Shown: one piece after another, positions 7,221 to 15,028 of the stretch
How positions within the stretch are numbered: position 1 is the first letter of the stretch
Layout of the letters: the number at the start of each line of letters is the position of its first letter
Assembly (NCBI GenBank): GCA_904395885.1
Contig: CAJFOF010000009.1
Coordinates: 1-34,131 of the forward strand
DNA from: an uncultured Lachnospiraceae bacterium
GTDB taxonomy: Bacteria > Bacillota > Clostridia > Lachnospirales > Lachnospiraceae
Reading direction: 5' to 3'
DNA length: 34,131 bases
Made by a program: the position numbers and the translations under genes
The notes under the pieces: model-generated
Told to the model about the DNA's origin: nothing
Databases searched by the model: none
What the model saw: the letters and a program-made list of their open reading frames with translations, nothing else

Positions 7221-8213
7221 ATGAACAGAAAAACAGCGTGGAAGGCATTTAAGACGGCGGGGGCAGCGGCAGGCGGATTTCTGGCGGCAGAGTATGCCGG
7301 AGCCAATTATCTGTTTCGCAGGACTCTGACCCGCAGCGGCGCACAGACAGAGCGCACGATCGATATGGCCGGGACGGACTGGAATGAGCACATGCCTTAT
7401 ATTAAAAGCTGCAAAGAATGGCAGTCCGGGAAATACCGGGAAGATGTGTGGACAAAGTCTAGAGACGGGCTGAGACTCCATGGAACCTATTTTCCGGGGT
7501 GTTCCTGGCCAGAAGAAGAGAAAGAAGACTGGCAGCCGGAGAAACCGAAAAAGCTGGTGCTGGCCTTTCACGGGTACAGCAGCGATGGAATGAGCGATTA
7601 TACAGCTCTTTCCAAATTTTATATCCACGACCTGGGCTGCGCTATGCTTTTGGCAGATGAGAGGAGCCATGGACAGAGCGAAGGAGAGTATATTGGTTTT
7701 GGGACTCTGGACCGGTATGATGTTCTATCGTGGCTTTCTTATGTAAATGAACGATTTGGGGAGGATGTGGACATCTATCTGCACGGCGTTTCCATGGGAG
7801 CAGCCACAGTGGTGATGGCCAGCGGCCAGAAACTGCCGCCCAACGTAAAAGGCATTGTCTCTGACTGCGCCTTTACCTCCGCCTGGGACGTATTTTCTCA
7901 TGTGTTGAAAAGCTGGTACCATGTCCCGCCTTATCCGCTGATGCAGATAGCCGATGTTATTTCCAAAAAGAAGGCAGGCTATGGACTTAGGGAAGGCGAC
8001 GCCTCCCGGGAAGTGGAGAAGGCGAAGGTTCCGATTCTGTTCATCCATGGGGACAAAGATACGTTCGTTCCCTGCTGGATGTGCGATAAGATCTATGACC
8101 ACTGCAAGGCGCCCAAAGAGAAATTGATTGTATCAGGGGCGGCTCATGCAGAAAGTTACTACAAAAACAGGACAGCGTACGAAGAGGCAGTAAGGAAAAT
8201 TTTTGAGTCTTAG
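7221..8213 (+). CDS. Alpha/beta hydrolase (serine hydrolase) with N-terminal hydrophobic segment
   Basis: The catalytic triad of the alpha/beta hydrolase fold is visible: VLAFHGYSSDGM (oxyanion HG), DERSHGQSEGEY, the nucleophile elbow HGVSMGAA with Ser, the Asp in ILFIHGDKDTFVP, and the His in SGAAHAESYY. A weakly hydrophobic Ala/Gly-rich N-terminus (about residues 10-27) may associate with the membrane. The 330-residue size and motifs match the YfhR/BEM46-like group annotated as acyl hydrolases. It has an AGGAGG ribosome site and ends only 11 bases before the condensation-domain gene, so a thioesterase, editing or product-release role in that pathway is reasonable but unproven. Confidence 0.9.
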   Translation: MNRKTAWKAFKTAGAAAGGFLAAEYAGANYLFRRTLTRSGAQTERTIDMAGTDWNEHMPYIKSCKEWQSGKYREDVWTKSRDGLRLHGTYFPGCSWPEEEKEDWQPEKPKKLVLAFHGYSSDGMSDYTALSKFYIHDLGCAMLLADERSHGQSEGEYIGFGTLDRYDVLSWLSYVNERFGEDVDIYLHGVSMGAATVVMASGQKLPPNVKGIVSDCAFTSAWDVFSHVLKSWYHVPPYPLMQIADVISKKKAGYGLREGDASREVEKAKVPILFIHGDKDTFVPCWMCDKIYDHCKAPKEKLIVSGAAHAESYYKNRTAYEEAVRKIFES

Positions 8214-8224
8214 GAGGAAGGCGA

Positions 8225-9631
8225 ATGAAAACCAGAAAAGGTTACAAAGTTTATCCGCTGACAGCGGCCCAAAAGCTGCATTTTTACTACCAGCAGTATT
8301 GTCCAAAGAAACAGGTTCTAAATATCGGTTCTTATCTGGCCATTCAGGTGGAACTGGATTTTGGCCTTTTGAAAGAATCTGTGTACGAGGCTTACGCCCG
8401 CTGCGACTCTATGCGATTGCGTTTTGCAAAAGATAAGGATGGGACGACTTATCAGTATGTGGTAAAAAAAGAAGAGAGGGATATTGAATTTTTTGACTTT
8501 ACTGGCTGGAAACCAGAAGACGCAAAACACCAGATGGATTTGTGGACAGAAATTCCTTTTGAAAAGTATGACAGCCCCCAGAATCGGGTTGTAATGATAA
8601 AGCTTCCAGATGGATTCCAGGGCCTTTACATTGTGGTAGATCACATGACCATGGACGCCCAGGCGCTGATCCCTTTCTTTAAGGATATTATTGAAATTTA
8701 TTCCTACAAGAAATATACAGACGCAGGCCTTTCCTATCCCAAGGAGATGGCTTCTTATATTAAGCAGCTCCAGAAAGATCTGGACTACGAAGCGGGAACA
8801 CCGGCCAAGGACAGAGATACAAAATTTTTTGAACAGCTAATCTCTTCATCAGAGCCGATTTTTACCGATATAAATGGGCCGGAACGGCTGCAGCAGGAGA
8901 GAGAAAAAGAAAATGATCCCAATCTCCGTGCAGTGACGATCGTTTCCGATAATGTGGATTCTAATCTGTCTACCTTCCACCTGGAAAGCGAGCCCTCGGC
9001 CAGACTGATGCAGTTCTGTGAAGATCACCAGATTTCTATGACCTGCCTTCTTCTTATGGGACTGCGAACCTATCTTCAAAAAGAAAATCACCAGGCAGAC
9101 GTTTCGCTGGTGACAACGGTCGCCCGGAGAGCCACTTTGCTGGAAAAACGCAGCGGGGGTACCCGGATTCACTGTTTCCCCTTCCGGACGATTGTGCCGG
9201 AGAGCGATACTTTTTTAGAGGGCCTTTATAAAGTTCGGGACGGGCAGAATCAACTCTTCCGTCACGCCAATTACGATCCGGTGGAATACTATCGCTTCCG
9301 CAGCGAATATTTCCATTTGAAACCGGGCCAGACTTACGAGCCGCTGAGTTTGACTTATCAGCCCCTGACGCTGAAGGAGAAAGGGCTGGAAAAACTGGGA
9401 GACATCCAATATCGCTCTGAGCGATGCAATAACGGTGCGGCTGCTCATAATCTGTACCTTACGGTCTCTCACAGGAGTGACGATAATGGCCTGGAATTCT
9501 GTTTTGAATATCAGACCGGCGTAGTGAGCCATGAAAAACTGGAGTACATTTATTACTATCTGTGTAAGATTTTATTTGAAGGGATTGCAAACCCGGAAAA
9601 TACAGTGGGAGAAATTATTGCGGCAGTTTAA
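8225..9631 (+). CDS. Stand-alone condensation-domain protein (NRPS C-domain / acyltransferase-like)
   Basis: The 468 residues match a single condensation domain: N-terminal YPLTAAQKLHFYYQQY (C1-like), CDSMRLRF (C2-like) and the active-site region IVVDHMTMDAQAL (C3-like). In the canonical HHxxxDG motif the second, catalytic His (here H140) and the Asp (D144) are kept, but the first His is Asp139 and the final Gly is Ala145. Downstream VTTVARRA and FPFRTIV correspond to later C-domain motifs. Such free-standing domains join a carrier-bound acyl or peptidyl group to an amine or hydroxyl acceptor. The next two genes encode the carrier protein and activating ligase. GGAGG lies 6 bases before the ATG. 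Substrate and product are unknown. Confidence 0.85.
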   Translation: MKTRKGYKVYPLTAAQKLHFYYQQYCPKKQVLNIGSYLAIQVELDFGLLKESVYEAYARCDSMRLRFAKDKDGTTYQYVVKKEERDIEFFDFTGWKPEDAKHQMDLWTEIPFEKYDSPQNRVVMIKLPDGFQGLYIVVDHMTMDAQALIPFFKDIIEIYSYKKYTDAGLSYPKEMASYIKQLQKDLDYEAGTPAKDRDTKFFEQLISSSEPIFTDINGPERLQQEREKENDPNLRAVTIVSDNVDSNLSTFHLESEPSARLMQFCEDHQISMTCLLLMGLRTYLQKENHQADVSLVTTVARRATLLEKRSGGTRIHCFPFRTIVPESDTFLEGLYKVRDGQNQLFRHANYDPVEYYRFRSEYFHLKPGQTYEPLSLTYQPLTLKEKGLEKLGDIQYRSERCNNGAAAHNLYLTVSHRSDDNGLEFCFEYQTGVVSHEKLEYIYYYLCKILFEGIANPENTVGEIIAAV

Positions 9632-9652
9632 GTGCAGGAGAGGGAGAAAATT

Positions 9653-9886
9653 ATGTTAGAACAATTAAAAGAAATCATTTGCCAGTATGTAGACGTTGAC
9701 CCGGAAGCGATTACAGAGGACGCCAGGTTTGTTGAAGATCTGGGATTTAATTCTTATGATTTTATGAGCATGGTAGGAGAACTGGAGGAGATCTATGATA
9801 TTGAAGTGGAGGAGCGGGAAGTAGTGGAAATCCGGACCGTTGGAGAAGCGATAGAGTATATAGAGAAACTTCAGAATGAAGAGTAA
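9653..9886 (+). CDS. Acyl/peptidyl carrier protein
   Basis: A 77-residue acidic carrier protein with the attachment motif EDLGFNSYDFMSMVGELEE; Ser34 is the predicted phosphopantetheine site. The usual D-S-L is replaced by N-S-Y, typical of specialised rather than fatty-acid-synthase ACPs. I chose the ATG at 9653, with GAGAGGGAG just upstream, over a GTG at 9632 that overlaps that ribosome site. It sits 21 bases after the condensation gene and 17 before the ligase. It is predicted to carry the activated acyl group between them. No phosphopantetheinyl transferase gene is in the window. Confidence 0.93.
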   Translation: MLEQLKEIICQYVDVDPEAITEDARFVEDLGFNSYDFMSMVGELEEIYDIEVEEREVVEIRTVGEAIEYIEKLQNEE

Positions 9887-9903
9887 AAAGGATGGGAGAA
9901 GCA

Positions 9904-11436
9904 ATGGCAGTCAATACGATGAAAGATATCATCAACCACGGTGCAGAGTGTTATGGAGATCAGGATGCCTTTCGCTATAAAGTGAGGAAGGAAATCAGAT
10001 CCAAATCTTACCGCCAGTTGAAGGCAGACTGCGAGGCGTTTTCCAGAGGCCTGGAGAGTCTGGGACTTTTGGGCAAGCATATTGCCGTTATCGGTGCAAC
10101 CAGCTATTTTTGGGTTACGGCTTATTTTGGCACAGCCAACAGCGGCGGCGTTATTGTCCCTCTGGATGCGGGGCTTCCGGCAGGGGACCTGTGTGAGCTG
10201 ATCAACCGGGCGGATGTCAGTGCTCTGGTCTATGATGAGCTGAGAAAGGATGCGGCGGAAGCGGCGGCAAAGAAATGTCCCGGATTATCCTGCATGATTT
10301 CCATGCAGGCAGACCATGACCGGCCGGCTGGGGAAGAATCCCCGGTTCCGGTGCTGTCTTTTCAGAAATTTCTATCAGACCATGAAGGCAGCTTTGATAT
10401 GGAACTGGATCCGGACAAAATGTGTGCCATTCTCTTTACTTCAGGAACAACCGGAATCAGCAAAGGCGTTATGTTAAGCCACAGGAATCTGACAGACAAT
10501 GCAGTGTGTCTGGATATGAAGATCCCGGCAGGAACCGTATCTATGACGCTCCTGCCAATCCACCACGCATACTGTTTTACCATGGATATCCTGAAGGGAC
10601 TTTATATCGGGATTACGATCTGTATCAATGATTCCATTATGCATGTCTCCAGAAATATGAAGCTGTTTAAACCGGAGATCGTTCTGCTGGTTCCGCTGGT
10701 GATCAAGTCCATCTACGCAAAACTGAAGGATCTTCCCAGTCTTCTGCCGAAACATCTTGTGGCAAAGGAAGCTTTCGGAGGCCGCCTGAAGACCATATGC
10801 AGCGGAGGCGCTTATCTGGACCCGGAACTGATCAGGCAGTTTGCAGAATATGGGATTACTGTACTCCAGGGGTACGGAATGACAGAATGTTCGCCTGTTA
10901 TCAGTACGAATCTGGAATGGGCCAATAAGATCGGATCAGTAGGAAAGCTTTTGCCCAACTGTCAGGCAAAAGTGGTGGATGAAGAGCTTTGGGTGCGGGG
11001 GTCCAGTGTGATGCTGGGATATTACAAAATGCCGGAGGAAACGGCTGCCACGTTGACGGATGGCTGGCTTCGGACTGGTGACCTGGGCTATGTAGATGAG
11101 GACAATTATATTTACATTACAGGGAGAAAGAAAAATCTGATCATTCTGGAGAACGGGGAAAATGTCTCTCCGGAAGAACTGGAAAATCTTCTATATAAAG
11201 ATCCTCTTGTGAAGGAGGCGCTGGTGAGGGAGAGCGGTTCTGTCATAGAGGCTGAGATTTTCCCGGATGAGGAATACGCAAAGAAAAAGAAGATCCGGAA
11301 TATGGAAGAGCATCTCCAGGCCCTGGTGAACCGGGTAAACGAAGGGCAGCCTCCGTACAAAAAGATCCACAGCCTGAAGGTGAGAAATACGGAATTCCAG
11401 AAGACTTCCTCAAAGAAGATCAAGAGAAACCAATAA
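9904..11436 (+). CDS. AMP-forming acyl-CoA / acyl-ACP ligase
   Basis: This is an ANL-superfamily adenylating enzyme: P-loop-like ILFTSGTTGISKGVMLSH, the adenine-binding GYGMTECSPVIS, GWLRTGDLGYVDEDNYIYITGRKKNLIILENGENVSPEELE, and a C-terminal EFQKTSSKKIKR holding the A10-type lysine. GYGMTE resembles fatty-acyl or aryl ligases more than amino-acid A domains (YGPTE). About 510 residues is normal for the family. The ATG at 9904 has GGGAG upstream; the in-frame ATG at 9892 has a poorer site. It probably activates a carboxylic acid and loads the adjacent carrier protein. It closes the operon and is followed by a long hairpin. Confidence 0.9.
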   Translation: MAVNTMKDIINHGAECYGDQDAFRYKVRKEIRSKSYRQLKADCEAFSRGLESLGLLGKHIAVIGATSYFWVTAYFGTANSGGVIVPLDAGLPAGDLCELINRADVSALVYDELRKDAAEAAAKKCPGLSCMISMQADHDRPAGEESPVPVLSFQKFLSDHEGSFDMELDPDKMCAILFTSGTTGISKGVMLSHRNLTDNAVCLDMKIPAGTVSMTLLPIHHAYCFTMDILKGLYIGITICINDSIMHVSRNMKLFKPEIVLLVPLVIKSIYAKLKDLPSLLPKHLVAKEAFGGRLKTICSGGAYLDPELIRQFAEYGITVLQGYGMTECSPVISTNLEWANKIGSVGKLLPNCQAKVVDEELWVRGSSVMLGYYKMPEETAATLTDGWLRTGDLGYVDEDNYIYITGRKKNLIILENGENVSPEELENLLYKDPLVKEALVRESGSVIEAEIFPDEEYAKKKKIRNMEEHLQALVNRVNEGQPPYKKIHSLKVRNTEFQKTSSKKIKRNQ

Positions 11437-11456
11437 TCAGCAATCAGGGGTGTAAG

Positions 11457-11512
11457 AAATCGGAAGGAAAGTGTCGCGCCGATGCAGTTGGCAGCAGTTT
11501 CCTTCCGATTTT
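11457..11512 (+). terminator. Long-stem terminator-like hairpin after the acyl-ligase gene
   Basis: AAATCGGAAGGAAA (11457-11470) pairs perfectly with 11498-11511 over 14 bases, around a 27-base loop, ending in TTTT. The T-run is short, so termination strength is uncertain, but the placement 20 bases after the stop fits an operon end. Confidence 0.65.
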
Positions 11513-11529
11513 CTGTGCTAAATGTAAAA

Positions 11530-11548
11530 AAACGCAAATTTAGCGTTT
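11530..11548. repeat. Small AAACGC / GCGTTT inverted repeat
   Basis: Six-base arms flank a 7-base AT-rich centre about 20 bases upstream of the ABC-transporter -35 box. It could be an upstream regulator site or part of the preceding terminator region; no basis to decide. Confidence 0.3.
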
Positions 11549-11565
11549 ATTGTTCAAAATGCCAC

Positions 11566-11593
11566 TTGATTAAAATAAAAAATGCTTTATAAT
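11566..11593 (+). promoter_or_regulatory. Promoter of the amino-acid ABC transporter operon
   Basis: TTGATT (11566-11571), a 16-base spacer and a perfect TATAAT (11588-11593) precede an approximately 100-base leader to the substrate-binding-protein gene. Confidence 0.75.
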
Positions 11594-11608
11594 GGATAGC
11601 GACATCCG

Positions 11609-11636
11609 AATGAATAGTTATGCAATTGGATGCATA
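11609..11636. promoter_or_regulatory. Candidate operator in ABC-transporter leader (ArgR-box-like, overlapping dyad)
   Basis: TGAAT-AGTT-ATGCA at 11611-11624 resembles the ArgR/AhrC box (TGAAT-4 weak bases-ATTCA), with one half-site mismatch and one G in the spacer. It overlaps a perfect TATGCA-N6-TGCATA dyad (11619-11636). Both begin within about 20 bases of the predicted transcription start, a repressor position. The regulator is not identified. Confidence 0.35.
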
Positions 11637-11698
11637 GCCTCTGAGGATGGAAAGAAAACGGCTCAATTGGGAGCTGCAATCATGAGGAGGATACGATT

Positions 11699-12565
11699 AT
11701 GAAGAAAAAAGCATTGGCATTAGCACTGGCAGCCTGCATGGCGGCATCCCTGGCAGCCTGCTCTGGTTCCGGCAGCGAGACGACCGCAGCAGCAACGGAG
11801 GCAGAGACGACTGCAGCAGAGACTTCAGGGGAGGAGACAACTGCAGGAGAAGAGACTGAGGCTGAGGAGACAACAGAAGCGGCAGCAGAGACGGAAGCAG
11901 CCGGCGGTACTCTGGTGATGGCTACTAACGCAGAGTTTGAACCCTGGGAGTACCATGACGGAGATTCAATCGTAGGAATTGATGTGGAGATCGCTCAGGC
12001 AATTGGCGAGAAGCTGGGCATGAATGTAGAAATCGAAGATATGGCTTTTGATTCTATTATTCCTGCAGTTACTTCTGGAAAAGCTGATTTCGGCGCGGCC
12101 GGTATGACGGTAACAGAGGAGAGACTTCAGTCCGTTGACTTTACCGATACCTATGCAGAAGCTTCTCAGGTGATTATTGTTAAGGAAGGAAGCGATATTA
12201 CCGGTTCTGACGGACTGGTTGGAAAGAAAGTGGGCGTTCAGCTTGGTACTACCGGCGATCTGCTTTCAACGGATCTGGTAGGCGATGAGAATGTAGAACG
12301 CTATAACAAGGGCTTTGAGGCCGTCCAGGCTCTGCTTCAGGATAAGATTGATGCAGTAGTGATTGACGGAGCGCCGGCTAAAGCGTTCGTATCTCAGAGT
12401 GAGGGGCTGGTAATTCTGGATGAAGCTCTCAGCCAGGAGGAGTATGCAATCGCTGTAAAGAAGGGCAACACAGAGCTGCTGGACAAGATCAATGCCGCTC
12501 TAGTAGAGCTGAAAGAAGACGGAACCATTGATGAAATCGTGAACAAATACATTCCGGCTGAGTAA
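11699..12565 (+). CDS. Amino-acid ABC transporter substrate-binding lipoprotein
   Basis: A lipoprotein signal peptide is evident: MKKK, a hydrophobic core, and the lipobox LAAC with Cys21 as lipidation site. A Thr/Glu/Ala-rich linker to about residue 70 tethers the binding domain to the membrane. The domain itself matches family 3 solute-binding proteins: NAEFEPWEYHDGDSIVGIDVEIAQAIGEKLGM, then FDSIIPAVTSGKADFGAAGMTVTEERLQSVDFTDTY, and a late EEYAIAVKKGN. It delivers a polar amino acid to the permease encoded 18 bases downstream. The binding-pocket residues do not let me name the substrate; the ArgR-like site upstream weakly suggests a basic amino acid. GAGGAG precedes the start. Confidence 0.94.
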   Translation: MKKKALALALAACMAASLAACSGSGSETTAAATEAETTAAETSGEETTAGEETEAEETTEAAAETEAAGGTLVMATNAEFEPWEYHDGDSIVGIDVEIAQAIGEKLGMNVEIEDMAFDSIIPAVTSGKADFGAAGMTVTEERLQSVDFTDTYAEASQVIIVKEGSDITGSDGLVGKKVGVQLGTTGDLLSTDLVGDENVERYNKGFEAVQALLQDKIDAVVIDGAPAKAFVSQSEGLVILDEALSQEEYAIAVKKGNTELLDKINAALVELKEDGTIDEIVNKYIPAE

Positions 12566-12583
12566 TCAGGCCGGCAATAAAGG

Positions 12584-13318
12584 ATGGATACCATGTTGGA
12601 GAATTTCTACCTTACGCTGATGGGAGCCTGGGACAGTTTCCGCGCTTCCTTCTACCTGAATTTTATTGAAGATGACCGGTGGCATTACATAGTGGATGGA
12701 CTGGGCGTAACGTTACAGATTACCCTGTTTGCGGTATTCCTTGGAATTGTGATCGGACTGGTAGTGGGGATTATACGGACGACTTACGAGAAGACCCATA
12801 AGCTGAAGATATTAAACTTAATATGCGGCCTTTATCTGACAGTGATCCGTGGAACGCCCGTTGTGGTACAGCTCTTGATCATGTACTTTGTTATATTTGG
12901 AAGTTCCAGGATCGATAAGGTACCAGTGGCGATTCTGGCCTTTGGTATTAACTCTGGAGCATACGTGGCAGAAATTTTCCGCAGCGGTATCCAGTCTGTG
13001 GACAGTGGACAGATGGAGGCGGGACGCAGTCTGGGTTTCAATTATCTCCAGACGATGCGCTACATCATTCTGCCTCAGGCATTCAAAAATGTCTTACCTA
13101 CCCTGTGCAATGAGTTTATCTCTCTATTAAAGGAGACTTCTGTTTCCGGTTATATTGCAATTCAGGATCTGACGAAAGGCGGCGATATCATCAGAAGCCG
13201 CACATATTCTGCATTTATGCCGCTGCTTGCCGTAGCTTTGATTTATCTGGTAATCGTACTGATTCTCAGCCGGCTCATCGGTATTCTGGAGAGGAGGCTG
13301 AGAAGGAGTGAACGGTAA
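12584..13318 (+). CDS. Amino-acid ABC transporter permease (HisM/GlnP type)
   Basis: A 244-residue polytopic protein with about five membrane segments, of the polar-amino-acid permease family. It carries the [18 protein letters not shown] segment and the cytosolic EAA loop [30 protein letters not shown] that docks on the ATPase. One permease gene implies a homodimer. It starts shortly after the binding-protein gene, and its stop overlaps the start of the ATPase gene by 11 bases, so translation of the two is probably coupled. Confidence 0.94.
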   Translation: MDTMLENFYLTLMGAWDSFRASFYLNFIEDDRWHYIVDGLGVTLQITLFAVFLGIVIGLVVGIIRTTYEKTHKLKILNLICGLYLTVIRGTPVVVQLLIMYFVIFGSSRIDKVPVAILAFGINSGAYVAEIFRSGIQSVDSGQMEAGRSLGFNYLQTMRYIILPQAFKNVLPTLCNEFISLLKETSVSGYIAIQDLTKGGDIIRSRTYSAFMPLLAVALIYLVIVLILSRLIGILERRLRRSER

Positions 13319-14054
13319 TCAGAATGACGCTTTGATACAGGTGAGAAATCTTGGAAAAAGTTTTGGCTCTCTGGAAGTTCTGAAAGATATTACGGTTGAC
13401 ATTAACAAGGGAGATGTGGTCTGTGTTATTGGACCCTCCGGTTCGGGAAAGAGTACGTTTTTGAGATGCTTAAACCGGCTGGAAGAACCTACGTCCGGCA
13501 ATATTTTTTTCGAGGGTGTGGATATTGTAGATCCCAAAACCGATATTGACAAACACCGCCAGAAAATGGGCATGGTGTTCCAGCAGTTTAATCTGTTCCC
13601 TCATATGACGATTTTAAAGAATATGACGCTGGCTCCCGTGAAACTTCAGGGAATTTCCCAGGCAGATGCGGAGAAAGAGGCCATCAGGCTGCTTGAGAGA
13701 GTCGGCCTGGCAGACAGGGCAGAGGCCTACCCCTCTCAGCTCTCAGGAGGACAGAAACAGAGGATTGCCATTGTCCGTGCACTGATGATGAAACCGGATG
13801 TTATGTTGTTTGATGAACCCACATCGGCCCTTGATCCTGAGATGGTAGGAGAAGTTTTGAACGTTATGAGAGAACTGGCCCAGGATAAAATGACTATGGT
13901 AGTGGTGACTCATGAGATGGGGTTTGCCAGAGAGGTGGCCAACCGGGTTATGTTCATGGATGAAGGGAAATTTGTAGAAGAGGGCAGCCCGGAAGAACTG
14001 TTCGGAAACCCGAAGAATGAACGGTTAAAATCATTTTTAGGAAAAGTGCTTTAA
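13308..14054 (+). CDS. Amino-acid ABC transporter ATP-binding protein (GlnQ/HisP type)
   Basis: The 248-residue ATPase shows Walker [11 protein letters not shown]-loop [14 protein letters not shown], signature LSGGQKQR, Walker [15 protein letters not shown] and the H-loop [10 protein letters not shown], the canonical set for PAAT-family importers. The start codon is GTG at 13308, inside the end of the permease gene, consistent with coupled translation. It completes the binding protein / permease / ATPase importer and is followed by a strong hairpin terminator facing the convergent Crp/Fnr gene. Confidence 0.95.
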   Translation: MNGNQNDALIQVRNLGKSFGSLEVLKDITVDINKGDVVCVIGPSGSGKSTFLRCLNRLEEPTSGNIFFEGVDIVDPKTDIDKHRQKMGMVFQQFNLFPHMTILKNMTLAPVKLQGISQADAEKEAIRLLERVGLADRAEAYPSQLSGGQKQRIAIVRALMMKPDVMLFDEPTSALDPEMVGEVLNVMRELAQDKMTMVVVTHEMGFAREVANRVMFMDEGKFVEEGSPEELFGNPKNERLKSFLGKVL

Positions 14055-14078
14055 AACCAAAAATTTTTAAATTAAATC

Positions 14079-14144
14079 AGGAGAAGCTGCAAAGTAGAAT
14101 TCCTGGCTCCGCTAAGGGATCTCACTTTGCTGCTTCTCCTTTTT
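14079..14144 (+). terminator. Terminator of the ABC transporter operon
   Basis: Seventeen-base arms (14079-14095 and 14124-14140) pair with a single T-T mismatch around a 28-base loop and are followed by TTTTT. It lies between convergent genes and probably also limits transcription from the opposite strand. Confidence 0.85.
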
Positions 14145-14159
14145 CAGTGTCTGCATTCC

Positions 14160-14837
14160 TTAGTATTTAAACTCAGCATCGGAATCCATCAGCCGCACCA
14201 GATCCTCCTCCCGTGAGATGATCAGTTCACGGCCGGATTTCTGCAGATACCCCAGTTGTTTTAACTTTGCCATGATCCGGGAGATGGTAACGGGATGGCA
14301 GCCCAGGTACCGGGCCAGCTCTTCATAGGTATAAAACTTCGGAACGGAAGGCTTTTGGCCGGGTTCCCTCCTGCAGACCGACAGGAGAAGCTGACACAGG
14401 GCTGTTACCAGATTCTCCTCGTGAATATAGTGGAAGTGATTGAGAGCTTCCGAATAATTGTCTGCAAGTGTTTGAATAAAAAAGAGATTTAGTTCCCGGT
14501 TGTTCTGGATCAGGTAAGAAAAGGTATCGAAATTGATCTGATACAGGACGCAAGGGGTCTTGGTCACGATCGTAATATGTGCGGATGGCATCATAACCGA
14601 TTCGAGAGGCTGGCTGATAAGAAGCTGATTAAAGCCAATAAGCCGCTTGGCGTGGAAATAAAGATAGATATTTTCGTCACCCTTCCGGGTCAGACTGTTC
14701 AATGCACAGATCCCTTCGTCCAGCAGATAAATGCAGGCGTCCGGATCATTTTTTGCGTTCATTTTCAAATAGTAGCCTTTTGCGGTTTCTATGCGTGTCC
14801 CGTGTTTTTTCAGCAATTCCCAAAAACCAACGTCCAT
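14160..14837 (-). CDS. Crp/Fnr family transcriptional regulator
   Basis: A 225-residue protein with an N-terminal cNMP-type beta-barrel (about 1-120), a dimerisation helix, and a C-terminal winged HTH: YTYEELARYLGCHPVTISRIMAKLKQLGYL. The ATG at 14837 is chosen for its AAGGAG at 6-base spacing; the ATG at 14876 lacks one. The cluster of four cysteines that ligates the Fe-S centre of FNR is absent, so it is not a classic oxygen sensor. It diverges from the transporter / thioredoxin / arylsulfotransferase operon and the intergenic region contains a perfect 9-4-9 dyad at the class II activator position. By analogy with CprK, a family member that senses chlorinated phenols, a phenolic or aryl sulfate is a possible effector; this is inference. 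Confidence 0.92.
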   Translation of the reverse strand: MDVGFWELLKKHGTRIETAKGYYLKMNAKNDPDACIYLLDEGICALNSLTRKGDENIYLYFHAKRLIGFNQLLISQPLESVMMPSAHITIVTKTPCVLYQINFDTFSYLIQNNRELNLFFIQTLADNYSEALNHFHYIHEENLVTALCQLLLSVCRREPGQKPSVPKFYTYEELARYLGCHPVTISRIMAKLKQLGYLQKSGRELIISREEDLVRLMDSDAEFKY

Positions 14838-14866
14838 AACGAACTCCTTTGTAATATTCTCCTGAC

Positions 14867-14895
14867 ATTGTATCATATTTTGAACAAAAAATCCA
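14867..14895 (-). promoter_or_regulatory. Promoter candidate of the Crp/Fnr gene
   Basis: On the minus strand TACAAT (14872-14867) lies about 30 bases before the ATG with a weak TGGATT 17 bases upstream. The dyad at 14897-14918 abuts the -35 region, so the regulator may also act on its own gene. Confidence 0.5.
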
Positions 14896-14896
14896 C

Positions 14897-14918
14897 AAAT
14901 ATAACACAGGTTATATTT
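14897..14918. promoter_or_regulatory. Predicted Crp/Fnr operator between divergent genes
   Basis: AAATATAAC-ACAG-GTTATATTT is a perfect 9-bp inverted repeat with a 4-base spacer, the same arm-spacing format as FNR boxes and CprK dehaloboxes but different in sequence. Its centre is about 41.5 bases before the predicted transporter start site, where class II activators bind beside RNA polymerase. Seen: repeat and spacing. Inferred: binding protein. Confidence 0.7.
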
Positions 14919-14933
14919 TACACTGTATTTTTA

Positions 14934-14942
14934 TGGTACAAT
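14934..14942 (+). promoter_or_regulatory. Activator-type promoter of the transporter operon
   Basis: TGG-TACAAT is an extended -10 box with no recognisable -35; that region is occupied by the edge of the 14897-14918 dyad. A missing -35 plus an adjacent dyad is typical of activator-dependent promoters. Confidence 0.65.
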
Positions 14943-15028
14943 TAAACAAAGTTATAAAATTAACAAAAGGGTATGGTTCGGCCGTCTGGCCAGGCATAAC
15001 CTAAATAAGAGAAAAGGGGTATATGAGA

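Noticed and set aside
14160-14837. Assignment of the regulator as FNR
   Set aside because: The N-terminal Fe-S cysteine cluster is missing and the nearby dyad is not an FNR box.
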